Positions 29,757 to 40,667 of a stretch of DNA of 64,000 bases are shown here, in pieces. The position numbers and the translations under genes are program-made. The DNA comes from Sphingomonadaceae bacterium. GTDB taxonomy: Bacteria; Pseudomonadota; Alphaproteobacteria; Sphingomonadales; Sphingomonadaceae. The number at the start of each line of letters is the position of its first letter. Positions within the stretch are counted from its first letter, which is position 1. The stretch is taken from the NCBI GenBank assembly GCA_025056155.1, contig JANWWL010000004.1, positions 62,001-126,000 of the forward strand, written 5' to 3'. Below the pieces are notes generated by a model. That model did no database searches, was not told the DNA's origin, and was given only the letters and a program-made list of their open reading frames with translations.

Positions 29757-30854
29757 TCAGACGAAACCGATCGCCGTGAAGAACACGGCGAAGAAGGCGT
29801 CGAGCACGATGACGAGAAAGATCGACTGCACGACGGCCGTCGTCGTGCGTTCGCCCACCGACTGGGCGTTGCCTTCCACCTGCATGCCCTGAAAGCAGCC
29901 CACGAGCGCAATGACCGCCCCGAAGAAGGGCGCTTTCGCCATGCCGATCCAGAAGTCCGACATCGGCACCACCTCGCGCAGGCGCTGCACGAAGCTGGCC
30001 GGCGGGATGTCGAGATAGGCCCAGCTCAAGAGGCCACCGCCCACCACCGCCAGGAGCGAGGCGTAAAAACCCAAAAGCGGCAGGATGATCACGAGTGCCA
30101 GCACGCGCGGCACCACCAGCACCTCCACCGGGTCGAGGCCCAGCGTGCGCATGGCGTCAATCTCTTCGTTGATCTTCATGGTGCCGATCTGGGCGGCGAA
30201 AGCGGATGCCGAACGGCCCGCCACCATGATGGCGGTGAGCAGGATGCCCAGCTCGCGGAACGTGGCGCGCCCCACCAGGTTGATCGTGAAGATCTGCGCT
30301 CCGAACTGCTCGAGCTGGACCGCCCCCTGCTGGGCCACGACGATGCCGATGAGGAAGCTCATGAGCCCCACGATCCCCAGCGCGTCGATGCCCGTGACCT
30401 CGAGCTGCCGGGAGACCGACGGCCAGCGGATGCCGCGCGCCGAGACGGCCGCGCGCGCCATGGCCACGAGGGTGGTGCCCATGAAGGCCAAGCCGTCGCC
30501 CAGCGAGGTGACGGCCGCCAGCACCGCACGGCCGATCTTCTCGAGCTCCGCGCGCCAGAGGGGCATGGCCGGCGCCTTGAGGGCGCAGGGCCGGTCGGCC
30601 TCGGCGACGGCGGCCACCAGCCGGCGCGCGTCCTCCCCGAGCCCCATGACGGCCGAGCCGGGCCGGTCGCGCAGCGTCCGGTGCACGAGCCAGGCCCCCA
30701 CCGTGTCGATCGTCCGCACGCCCGACAGGTCGATGACGAGCGGGCCCGGCGGAGCGGCCGCGAGCTGCCGCTCGAACTCGGCGGCCTGGGTGATCGTGAG
30801 CTCCGCCCCCGGGACGAACCGGGTGGGGCCCGCCGTGTCCTCAACACCCGCCAC
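29757..30854 (-). CDS. STAS-MlaE fusion permease of the MCE lipid transport system
   Basis: About 365 residues. The first about 95 form a STAS-like domain (GPLVIDLSGVRTIDTVGAWLV); the rest is an MlaE permease with about five or six membrane helices and the motifs FRELGILLTAIMVAGRSASAFAAQIGTM and NEEIDAMRTLGLDPVEVLVVPR. The STAS function, a separate MlaB protein in E. coli, is fused here, as in many alphaproteobacteria. The start is uncertain: GTG at 30854 is the best in-frame codon, 47 bp from the divergent nuclease start. It is the first gene of the four-gene operon. No MlaC or MlaA homologue is present. Confidence 0.9.
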   Translation of the reverse strand: MAGVEDTAGPTRFVPGAELTITQAAEFERQLAAAPPGPLVIDLSGVRTIDTVGAWLVHRTLRDRPGSAVMGLGEDARRLVAAVAEADRPCALKAPAMPLWRAELEKIGRAVLAAVTSLGDGLAFMGTTLVAMARAAVSARGIRWPSVSRQLEVTGIDALGIVGLMSFLIGIVVAQQGAVQLEQFGAQIFTINLVGRATFRELGILLTAIMVAGRSASAFAAQIGTMKINEEIDAMRTLGLDPVEVLVVPRVLALVIILPLLGFYASLLAVVGGGLLSWAYLDIPPASFVQRLREVVPMSDFWIGMAKAPFFGAVIALVGCFQGMQVEGNAQSVGERTTTAVVQSIFLVIVLDAFFAVFFTAIGFV

Positions 30855-30901
30855 GGCGGGCGGGGTTGCCTTTCCCGGCCCCCGTTTGCAAGGCCGGCCC
30901 C

Positions 30902-31390
30902 GTGGCGCGCTGGCCCGCACTCCTGGCCCTGGCCCTGATCGCGGCCGCGCCCGCCCCGGCCGCGCGGTTCGCCGCCACGGTGCTGCGCGTGAAGGACGGG
31001 GACTCGCTCGTCGTCGAGCGCGTGCGCGAGCGGCGCGTGAGCGAGATCCGCCTCTGGGCGATCGACGCCCCCGAACTCGACCAGCCGTGGGGCATCGAGG
31101 CCCGCACCGGGCTCCGGCGGCTCGTGGGGGGGCGAAGGGTCGAAGTGGAGGCCGTCGACCGCGACCGCTGGGGTCGCGTGGTGGCACGCATGTGGCAGGG
31201 CCGCACCTACGTGAACGCGGCCATGACCTGGCACGGTGACGCCTGGGCGCTGCGCCACCGCGGCGCCGACCCGGCCATCCTGGCCGGGGAGCGTGCGGCC
31301 CGCACCGCCCGGCGGGGTCTGTGGTCGCTGCCCCCTGACCGGCGGATCCCCCCCGCCACCTGGCGCCAGCGCCATCCCCGCGGCGGCTAG
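30902..31390 (+). CDS. Secreted thermonuclease-like (SNase) protein
   Basis: A 162-residue staphylococcal-nuclease-fold protein with signal peptide (MARWPALLALALIAAAPAPAA). The catalytic triad equivalents are visible: Arg50 in EIRLWAIDAPE, Glu58 in the same motif, and Arg92 in DRDRWGRVVARM. It should cut nucleic acid in the periplasm or outside if active. It starts with GTG at 30902 so that the signal peptide is at the N-terminus. It is divergent from the MCE permease; a HAD phosphatase gene starts 5 bp after its stop. Confidence 0.85.
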   Translation: MARWPALLALALIAAAPAPAARFAATVLRVKDGDSLVVERVRERRVSEIRLWAIDAPELDQPWGIEARTGLRRLVGGRRVEVEAVDRDRWGRVVARMWQGRTYVNAAMTWHGDAWALRHRGADPAILAGERAARTARRGLWSLPPDRRIPPATWRQRHPRGG

Positions 31391-31395
31391 GGCCC

Positions 31396-32043
31396 GTGCG
31401 CGTGGCCCTCTACGACATGGACGGAACCTTGACGGAAGGGGCGAGCTGGTGGCCCTGGCTCCTCTTCTGGGTCCGCACCGAGGCGCCGTGGCGGGCGCTT
31501 CTCGTGCCGGTGGTGGCCCTTCTCCTGCCCCTCTTTCCGCTGCTGGGCCGTGGCGGCCTCAAGCAGGCGATGCAGCGGTTGCTCATGGGCGAGGTGGTGC
31601 CGTGCGCGCGCGTGGCCCAGGCCGCGCGGGCGTTCGCCGCCACCTTCGGGGCCCGGCGCGAGCGGCCTTGGATGCTGGCCCGAATGGCGGCCGACCGCGA
31701 CGAGGGACTTGCGATCGTCGTCGCCACGGCCTCGGCCCACTTCTACGCCGAGGCCCTGGCCGAGCGCTGGGGGGTGGACGCCCTGATCGCGACCGAGAAT
31801 GAACGGCGGGGCGACGACATCGGCTGGCGCCTTCTCGGGGCCAACTGCTTTGGCCCCGAGAAGCGCCGACGCGTCGAGGCCTGGCTCGCCCGCCATGGCG
31901 CGCACGTGGTGCGCTGCTATTCGGATCACCACGCCGACCTGCCGATCCTGGGTCTTGCCGCCGAGCCCGTGGCGGTCTGCCCCACGCGGACGCTGCGGCG
32001 GCTCGCCCGGCGACGCGGTTGGCCCATCCTGGGCTCGGCGTGA
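31396..32043 (+). CDS. HAD-IB family phosphatase
   Basis: A 215-residue HAD hydrolase with DMDGTLT at residues 7-13 (nucleophile Asp7, acid Asp9), a motif II segment IVVATASAHFY and a late motif YSDHHADLPIL carrying the Mg-binding aspartates. Residues about 19-50 are unusually hydrophobic for a cap insert (WPWLLFWVRT, LLVPVVALLLPLFPLL), so the enzyme may sit at the membrane. The family includes phosphoserine phosphatase-like and lipid phosphate phosphatase-like enzymes. GTG start at 31396. The substrate is unknown. Confidence 0.82.
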   Translation: MRVALYDMDGTLTEGASWWPWLLFWVRTEAPWRALLVPVVALLLPLFPLLGRGGLKQAMQRLLMGEVVPCARVAQAARAFAATFGARRERPWMLARMAADRDEGLAIVVATASAHFYAEALAERWGVDALIATENERRGDDIGWRLLGANCFGPEKRRRVEAWLARHGAHVVRCYSDHHADLPILGLAAEPVAVCPTRTLRRLARRRGWPILGSA

Positions 32044-32342
32044 GGGGGCCACCCTCATCCTCGAGACGTGCCCCGCGCGGGAACGCGGGAAGCCCAGCCT
32101 TGCCCTGGGGCTCTCGCCGGAACCCCTCGACCCGACCCTTGGGGCGCTCGCGGGAACCCCTCGGGCCGCGCGATGAACCGCGGGGCGGCCAGCGCCCGTC
32201 GCAAGGGCCCGCCATGGCAGGGGCCTGCGGCCGGTGCCAGGCGTCCCGGCCCTGCCGGAAGAGTGAGGGGGCGGCACGGCGGATTGACGCGGGGCCCGCC
32301 GCCGAAGGACGGTAGCACCGAGGTTCGGTGCGGGAGGCAGCG
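32044..32342. other. Intergenic region with imperfect direct repeats
   Basis: About 300 bases between the HAD gene and the epoxide-hydrolase gene. The first half holds the repeat listed at 32077-32163; the second half holds the leader and presumed promoter of the downstream gene. No gene is supported; open frames here give repetitive Pro/Gly/Arg translations. Confidence 0.5.
32077..32163. repeat. Short imperfect tandem repeats with GC(G/C)GGAAC starts
   Basis: Three units begin GCGGGAAC (32077), GCCGGAAC (32116) and GCGGGAAC (32150), giving periods of 39 and 34 bases. The second and third share GGAACCCCTCG exactly. The first and second share a CCTTG...GGGGC-CTC block. The units are non-coding and may be a small intergenic repeat family. 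Confidence 0.4.
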
Positions 32343-33332
32343 ATGGCCCAATCGATGCGGGTGATGAACGACGGCGTGGGGCTCCACGTGGAGCTCGCGG
32401 GCCCCGAGGGGGCGCCGGGGCTTCCCATCCTCTGCGTGCACGGCTGGCCCGAGCTCGCCCATTCCTGGCGCCACCAGCTCGCCCACTTCGCCGCGCTCGG
32501 CCGGCGGATCGCCGCGCTCGACGTGCGCGGCTACGGCCGCTCGGACAAGCCGTGGCCGGTGGAGGCCTATCGCATGTCCGTCATCTGCTCGGACATCGCG
32601 GCCGTGATCGACGCCCTGGGCGGGCGGGCCATCCTGTTCGGCCACGACTGGGGGGCGCCCATCGTCTACCACACCGCCCTGCGGTATCCGGAGAAGGTGG
32701 CGGCGGTCGCCGGCCTGTCGGTCCCCTACGCCCCGGTGGGGGACGTCTCGTTCCTCGACATGGCCCGCCAGATCTACAAGGATCGTTTCTTCTACCAGCT
32801 CTACTTCCAGGAGGAGGGGAAGGCCGAGATGGAGCTGGGCGGGGATCCCCTGGCCCTGCACAAGATCTATTTCGGCATCTCGGCCAGCAAGACCGACCGC
32901 GCCTTCCTCATGAACAAGCCGCCTTCGGCCGGCCTCCTGGACGGCATTGCCGCGCCCGAGCGCCTGCCGGACTGGATGCCCGAGGCCGACATGACGGTCT
33001 TCGTGCGCGCCTTCCGCGAGGGGGGCTGGCGCGGCCCCATCAACCGCTATCGCGCCCAGGATCTCGACTTTCGGGAGCGGGAGCCAGTGAAGGGCCGGCG
33101 ACTGGCGCAGCCGCATTGCTTCATCGGCGGGGAGTTCGACATCGTGCGGCACTTCGTACCGGGCGTGGACCTCTACGCCGATCCGGGCCAGCATGCCGAC
33201 GACTTTCGCGGCAGCACGATCGTGCCTCGCGCGGGCCACTGGGTGCAGCAGGAAGCCCCCGAGGTGGTCAACCGGGCGCTCGAAGCCTTCGTGGCGTCGC
33301 TCGAGGACGTCCGCCCCGCCGCCGCGGCCTGA
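32343..33332 (+). CDS. Alpha/beta hydrolase, epoxide hydrolase-like
   Basis: A 329-residue hydrolase. The oxyanion motif HGWPELAHSWRHQ and the nucleophile elbow FGHDWGAPIVYH, where the nucleophile is Asp rather than Ser, indicate an epoxide hydrolase or dehalogenase. The catalytic His is in RAGHWVQQEAPE near the C-terminus. Soluble epoxide hydrolases share this length. The ATG at 32343 follows GGGAGG. It is a monocistronic-looking gene convergent with the aminotransferase. The physiological epoxide is unknown. Confidence 0.85.
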   Translation: MAQSMRVMNDGVGLHVELAGPEGAPGLPILCVHGWPELAHSWRHQLAHFAALGRRIAALDVRGYGRSDKPWPVEAYRMSVICSDIAAVIDALGGRAILFGHDWGAPIVYHTALRYPEKVAAVAGLSVPYAPVGDVSFLDMARQIYKDRFFYQLYFQEEGKAEMELGGDPLALHKIYFGISASKTDRAFLMNKPPSAGLLDGIAAPERLPDWMPEADMTVFVRAFREGGWRGPINRYRAQDLDFREREPVKGRRLAQPHCFIGGEFDIVRHFVPGVDLYADPGQHADDFRGSTIVPRAGHWVQQEAPEVVNRALEAFVASLEDVRPAAAA

Positions 33333-33380
33333 GGCCGGCCGGGGGGCGCCGGCGGAGCTACGTCGAGGCCCCTGCCCGGC

Positions 33381-36408
<3,028 letters not shown>

Positions 36409-36477
36409 GCCGGGAGCGCTAGCGCCGGCGGAGGCATGGGTTAAGGGGTGGGTCCTTTCCAAGGGGCGGAGGACGGC

Positions 36478-38409
36478 ATGACGTGGTGGCGAGCGATCCT
36501 GGCGGCGATCGCGGTGGTCGCCGCACCGACCGGGGCCGAGGGCGTGCCCGTGCCCCCGGCCCTCACCCTGGACGGTATCCCACCCGTCCCCGCGGAGCTC
36601 GTCGAGCGCGTGCGCCCGTGGATGGAGTTCCGCCAGGCCGCCTTCCGGGCGTGGGATCCCGCCACGCGGGGGATGCTGGTGACGACCCGCTTCGCCGACG
36701 TGCCCCAGCTGCACCACGTGGCGTCGCCCGGTGCGGCCCGCCGCCAGCTCACCTTCACGGCCGAGCCCATCCAGGATGCGCTCGCAAGCCCCACGACGGG
36801 CGACGTGCGCTTGGTGGTGCAGGACCGCGGCGGGGCCGAGAACTTCCAGATCCTTCGCGTGGACGGCCCGCGCTTGGTGCCGCTGACCGACGCGGCCAGC
36901 CGCGCCACCGACCCCGTCTGGTCGAAGGACGGAAGGCTCCTGGGCTTCGCCTCGACCGCGCGCAACGGGCGCGATACGGATCTCTGGATCATGGACCCAC
37001 GCGATCCCGCCTCGCGCCGGCTGGTGGCCGAACGGCAGGGCGGCGGCTGGGCGTTTCTCGACTTCACCCCCGACGGTCGCCGGGCGCTCGTCGCCAACCG
37101 CATCTCGGTGCGCCGCACCGACCTTCACTGGCTCGACCTCGCCACCGGCGCCGTGACGGCCCTGACACCCCCGGGGGCCGAGGTGGCCTGCGGGCGGGTG
37201 CGGATCGCGGCCGACGGCCGCATCTTCGCCGCCTGCGACGCCTTAAGTGAGTTTCGGGAGCTCGGCACGCTCGATCCCATGACTGGGGCGTTCCGCCGCC
37301 TCGGCTCTCCCGCCCGGTGGGACGTCGAGGAGTTCGCCCTCTCGCCCGACGGAAGGCGGGTGGCCGTCGTGACGAACGAGGCCGGCATCTCGCGCCTTTC
37401 CATCCGGGACGCCGCGACCGGGGCCGTCTTGCTCGCACCACCGGTGCCGGCCGGCGTCATCTCGGGGCTCGACTATGCGCCTTGGGGGGAACTCGGCTTC
37501 ACGCTCACCTCCGCCCGCATCCCCGGAGATGCCTTCAGCCTGACGGCGGAGGGCGAACTGCGCCGCTGGACCTTCTCTGAGACCGGCGGGCTCGACCCCG
37601 AGGCTAACGCCCTGCCCGAGCTCGTGCGGGTGTCGAGCTTCGACGGGCGCTCCGTGACGGGTTTTCTCTTTCGCCCCGATCCCCGGCGGCATCCAGGCCC
37701 GCGGCCGCTCATCGTCTCGATCCACGGCGGGCCCGAGGCGCAGGCGCGGCCCGTCTTTCAGGGGCGGGCCAACTATCTTCTGAACGAGCGGGGGGTGGCG
37801 CTCTTCTACCCCAACGTCCGCGGCTCGACGGGGTTCGGCAAGACCTTCGTGTCGTTGGACGACGGGCCGTTCCGGCGGGAGGATGCCGTGAAGGACCTGG
37901 CCGCCCTGGTGCGGCGCCTTGCGCGCGATCCGGGGATCGACGCCCAACGCATCGGCGTGACCGGGGGATCGTACGGCGGCTACATGACCTACGCCGCGCT
38001 CACCCTGTTCCCCGAGTTGTGGCGGGCCGGCATCGCCGTCGTCGCCATTTCGGACTTCACGACCTTCCTCGCCAACACGGCCGACTATCGGCGGGATCTG
38101 CGGCGCGTGGAGTATGGCGACGAGCGCGATCCCGCCCAGAGGGCGAAACTGGCCGAGATCTCGCCGCTCGGCCGCGCCGGGCGCATCCGGGTGCCGCTCA
38201 TGGTGGTGACGGGTGCCAACGATCCACGCGTGCCGGCCTCGGAGGCCCATCAGATGGTGGCCGCCGTGCGCGCGCAGGGCCGCGAGGCCTGGCATCTCGT
38301 GGCCGCCAACGAGGGCCACGGCTTCCGCCGCAAGGAGAACCAGGACGTGCAGTTCTGGACGGGCCTCATGTTCTGGGAGCGGCACCTGCTGGCCGACCAG
38401 CGCCGCTGA
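36478..38409 (+). CDS. S9 family prolyl oligopeptidase-type serine peptidase, exported
   Basis: A 643-residue protein with signal peptide (MTWWRAILAAIAVVAAPTGAEG), a beta-propeller domain (WD-like repeats such as DPVWSKDGRLLGFAS and EFALSPDGRRVAVV) and a C-terminal alpha/beta hydrolase domain. The catalytic Ser is in VTGGSYGGYMTYA, the Asp in VTGANDPRVP and the His in NEGHGFRR. This architecture is that of acylaminoacyl- or dipeptidyl-peptidase relatives acting on short peptides in the periplasm. The ATG at 36478 follows GGAGG. The LuxR-type gene starts 62 bp after its stop. Confidence 0.9.
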   Translation: MTWWRAILAAIAVVAAPTGAEGVPVPPALTLDGIPPVPAELVERVRPWMEFRQAAFRAWDPATRGMLVTTRFADVPQLHHVASPGAARRQLTFTAEPIQDALASPTTGDVRLVVQDRGGAENFQILRVDGPRLVPLTDAASRATDPVWSKDGRLLGFASTARNGRDTDLWIMDPRDPASRRLVAERQGGGWAFLDFTPDGRRALVANRISVRRTDLHWLDLATGAVTALTPPGAEVACGRVRIAADGRIFAACDALSEFRELGTLDPMTGAFRRLGSPARWDVEEFALSPDGRRVAVVTNEAGISRLSIRDAATGAVLLAPPVPAGVISGLDYAPWGELGFTLTSARIPGDAFSLTAEGELRRWTFSETGGLDPEANALPELVRVSSFDGRSVTGFLFRPDPRRHPGPRPLIVSIHGGPEAQARPVFQGRANYLLNERGVALFYPNVRGSTGFGKTFVSLDDGPFRREDAVKDLAALVRRLARDPGIDAQRIGVTGGSYGGYMTYAALTLFPELWRAGIAVVAISDFTTFLANTADYRRDLRRVEYGDERDPAQRAKLAEISPLGRAGRIRVPLMVVTGANDPRVPASEAHQMVAAVRAQGREAWHLVAANEGHGFRRKENQDVQFWTGLMFWERHLLADQRR

Positions 38410-38471
38410 CGACGCCAGTGCGGCAAGACGCCGCGTCGCCTCCCCCCGCCGGGCCGGTGCGGGGAAATGGC

Positions 38472-39485
38472 GTGCGCGAGGCTTCCCACGCCGCCGGGCC
38501 GCTGGATGCGGATCCCGATGCCCGCCACTCCGATGGGGCCGAGCGGGCGCTCCTGCTGGCGGCGGCCGGCGCGCCGCTCGAGGTGCCGCTGCGCCGCATC
38601 GTCGACTGGGCGCTCGAGGCGTTGGAGCCCTTGGTGCCCCACCACGGCGCCGGCTGGGGTATCGGCACCCACGACCCGCCCTCGACCCATGCCATGCACC
38701 TGAGGCGCGTGCCCCCGGCCCTCATGCTCGCCTACGAGGGAGGGGGTCTCGCGCTCGACTATCTGCGCTTCGTCGCCGCCGGTCTGCCCGGAGTCACCAT
38801 CAATGACGCCGACCTGCGCGGCCACCACCCCGAGATCGCCGCCGCGCTTGAGGACGTCATCTGCCGCCCGTTCGGCATCCGCCACGCGCTCGTCACCTCG
38901 CTTCCGGATCCCGATGTGGCAGGCCTCCACCATCTCCTGATGCTCTGGCGCGGGTGTGCCGACGAGCCGTTCACCGAGATCGAGCGGCGGCGGATGGAGC
39001 GGATCGCGCCCCACCTGCTGGCGGCCTGGCGGGTGGCGCGCCGGCTGCATCTGGCAAGCGCGGGGCGGCGACCGGCTGAGGGCCGCGCGCTCGTCGACCG
39101 CCGTGGCCGGCTCCACGCTTTCGATCTAGCGATCGTCCGCCAATTGCGCGCGATCGACCCCGACTGGACCGGCCCAAGCCTGCCAAGTCCGCTCTTCCCG
39201 CTCGCCGCCGGGGCTTCGTCCAGCCTCTGTTGCTCGGGCACGCGCTTCGCCGCGGAGGCCGTGGGCGAGCTGGTCGAGCTCTCCGCCCGGTCCGATCCCC
39301 TCCTGCTCCTGCCGCCGGCCGAGCGCGCGGTTGCCGAACGCTGGGCCGCCGGCGCCTCGGCCCGCGCGATCGCCGCCGAACTCGGCCGCTCGGTCGCCAC
39401 CGTCCGCAACCAGGTGGCCAGCGCCTACGCCCGCCTCGGCGTCTCCTCGCGCCTCGCGCTGGCCCGCCGCCTGAAGGCCGCATGA
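38472..39485 (+). CDS. Orphan LuxR-type transcriptional regulator
   Basis: About 337 residues. The C-terminal about 55 residues form a LuxR/GerE helix-turn-helix (PAERAVAERWAAGASARAIAAELG, then SVATVRNQVASAYARLGVSSR). The N-terminal about 280 residues lack a recognisable receiver, PAS or autoinducer domain; the stretch ERIAPHLLAAWRVARRLHLAS is typical of orphan LuxR proteins with a GAF-like sensor. The start is uncertain: GTG at 38472 behind GGGGA is favoured, with in-frame GTGs at 38418 and 38457. It lies between the S9 peptidase and a PEP-CTERM gene, 135 bp upstream of the latter. The ligand is unknown. Confidence 0.78.
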   Translation: MREASHAAGPLDADPDARHSDGAERALLLAAAGAPLEVPLRRIVDWALEALEPLVPHHGAGWGIGTHDPPSTHAMHLRRVPPALMLAYEGGGLALDYLRFVAAGLPGVTINDADLRGHHPEIAAALEDVICRPFGIRHALVTSLPDPDVAGLHHLLMLWRGCADEPFTEIERRRMERIAPHLLAAWRVARRLHLASAGRRPAEGRALVDRRGRLHAFDLAIVRQLRAIDPDWTGPSLPSPLFPLAAGASSSLCCSGTRFAAEAVGELVELSARSDPLLLLPPAERAVAERWAAGASARAIAAELGRSVATVRNQVASAYARLGVSSRLALARRLKAA

Positions 39486-39499
39486 TGCATCCGCATCAT
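39482..39499. promoter_or_regulatory. Perfect inverted repeat at the end of the LuxR-type gene
   Basis: ATGATGC-ATCC-GCATCAT is a perfect 7-bp inverted repeat overlapping the LuxR-type gene's stop codon. No T tract follows, so it is a poor intrinsic terminator. Its position about 67 bp upstream of the sigma-54 -24 element would suit an activator or autoregulatory site. Function is inferred. Confidence 0.35.
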
Positions 39500-39565
39500 C
39501 CCAGGATTTGACAGCGGCGCGGACGCCAGCACGCCAACTCTCTGAAATCATCGACGTCTTCCGCC

Positions 39566-39581
39566 TGGCACGGATCTTGCT
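39566..39581 (+). promoter_or_regulatory. Sigma-54 (RpoN) promoter of the PEP-CTERM gene
   Basis: TGGCACG-GATC-TTGCT matches the sigma-54 consensus TGGCACG-N4-TTGCW at every defined position, with the invariant GG (39567-39568) and GC (39579-39580) correctly spaced. Transcription would start near 39592, about 30 bases before the ATG at 39621. Such promoters require an AAA activator bound upstream; none is encoded in the window. A complete match directly ahead of a gene is unlikely to be chance. Confidence 0.85.
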
Positions 39582-39620
39582 CGAACAGTTCTCGTCCATA
39601 ACAAGTCGAAGGATTTGTCC

Positions 39621-40565
39621 ATGATCGTCCGTGCCCTAGCCGTCCTCGCGGTGCCGGCCATGGTGGCCGCCCCGGCCCTCGCCACCGGTTCGGGAGATGT
39701 CACCCTCAACTTCACCTCGATCTCAGGGCCGCTGGCCCGTGGGCCGGCCGGTACGGCCTTCGAGCCCGACGAGTGGTTCTCCAACTCGGTCATCAATGGC
39801 GTTCCCACCACGGTCGATGACATTTGGGGATCAGTACAGGTCACGGACAATCCCGCCGGGCTTCACCATCACCTGGGGACGCGTCCGCTCAGTGGCTCGA
39901 GTGTCGACTTCTACCTGGTGAATTTCGGGTTTCCGCTGACGTCTTTCTCGAACCGGATTGCCTTCGCGTCGAATGGCTTCCAGGATGTCGTTCCGGGCCA
40001 GGACTTCGTGATCGGCACCATCACCTACCAGAACGGCGCCTGGCATGGCGGCGGCATTCCCAACAGCCGCAACGTTCCAAACGATTTCACCTTCATCCTG
40101 CAGACCTTCTCGTCCGCGTTCGAGTTCAGCCAGACGGCCTACGGGATCATCCGTCACACGACCAACATCTTCAACGGCGCTTTTGATGATCCGGCTGACT
40201 ACGATGCCGAAGCCGACTGGATCACCGTCTTCGAGACCGACGCCAGCTTTACGCCGATCCGCGAGCTCGGCAGCCTCCGGGTCTACGACTCCGGGCTTGC
40301 ACCGCCCGGATCCGAATTCACCAATGTGGGCTCGATCGATCTTGTGGCGCGCTTCGGCTCGCTCCGGCTCGTGGGCCTTGCGAACCCGCGCGGCGGCTTC
40401 TTCACGGCCGGGTCCGACCCCTTGCCCGGTGGCGGCATCAGCCCGCCGCCGCCCCCGCCGCCTCCGCCGCCGATCCCCGAGCCCGCCACATGGGCGATAC
40501 TGGTGGCCGGCTTCGCCCTAGTGGGAAGCGCGCTGCGCCGGCGGCGGCTCGCACCCGCCGCCTGA
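39621..40565 (+). CDS. PEP-CTERM sorting domain protein with polyproline linker
   Basis: A 314-residue exported protein: signal peptide (MIVRALAVLAVPAMVAAPALA), a beta-rich body, a run of ten prolines, and a C-terminal PEP-CTERM signal at residues 286-314 (PEPATWAILVAGFALVG, then RRRR). The body contains GQDFVIGTITYQNGAWHGGG, reminiscent of choice-of-anchor type domains found on bacterial surface proteins, but this is tentative. It is not obviously homologous in its body to the pair at 3855-5510. The ATG at 39621 follows AAGGA with 7-base spacing. Base composition is noticeably less GC-rich than its neighbours. A consensus sigma-54 promoter precedes it, linking it to RpoN-controlled exopolysaccharide/PEP-CTERM regulons seen in other bacteria. 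Confidence 0.85.
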   Translation: MIVRALAVLAVPAMVAAPALATGSGDVTLNFTSISGPLARGPAGTAFEPDEWFSNSVINGVPTTVDDIWGSVQVTDNPAGLHHHLGTRPLSGSSVDFYLVNFGFPLTSFSNRIAFASNGFQDVVPGQDFVIGTITYQNGAWHGGGIPNSRNVPNDFTFILQTFSSAFEFSQTAYGIIRHTTNIFNGAFDDPADYDAEADWITVFETDASFTPIRELGSLRVYDSGLAPPGSEFTNVGSIDLVARFGSLRLVGLANPRGGFFTAGSDPLPGGGISPPPPPPPPPPIPEPATWAILVAGFALVGSALRRRRLAPAA

Positions 40566-40667
40566 TCCGGCACCCGCGCGATCCGGGGCGGCGACCGGGG
40601 CGCGCCGCCAGCAGGGCGAGGGCCGTTGGCCGATCCGCCGCGCTCGGTCTGCCCTCGGGCCCGACCC

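Noticed and set aside
36409-37128. Upstream extension of the PabB-PabC frame on the minus strand
   Set aside because: It lies antisense to the S9 peptidase gene, whose translation has clear signal peptide and propeller repeats; chorismate-binding homology begins after the ATG at 36408.
39508-39531. TTGACA -35 element upstream of the PEP-CTERM gene
   Set aside because: A perfect TTGACA occurs at 39508-39513, but the expected -10 region 17 bases later reads ACGCCA, so no sigma-70 promoter is supported.
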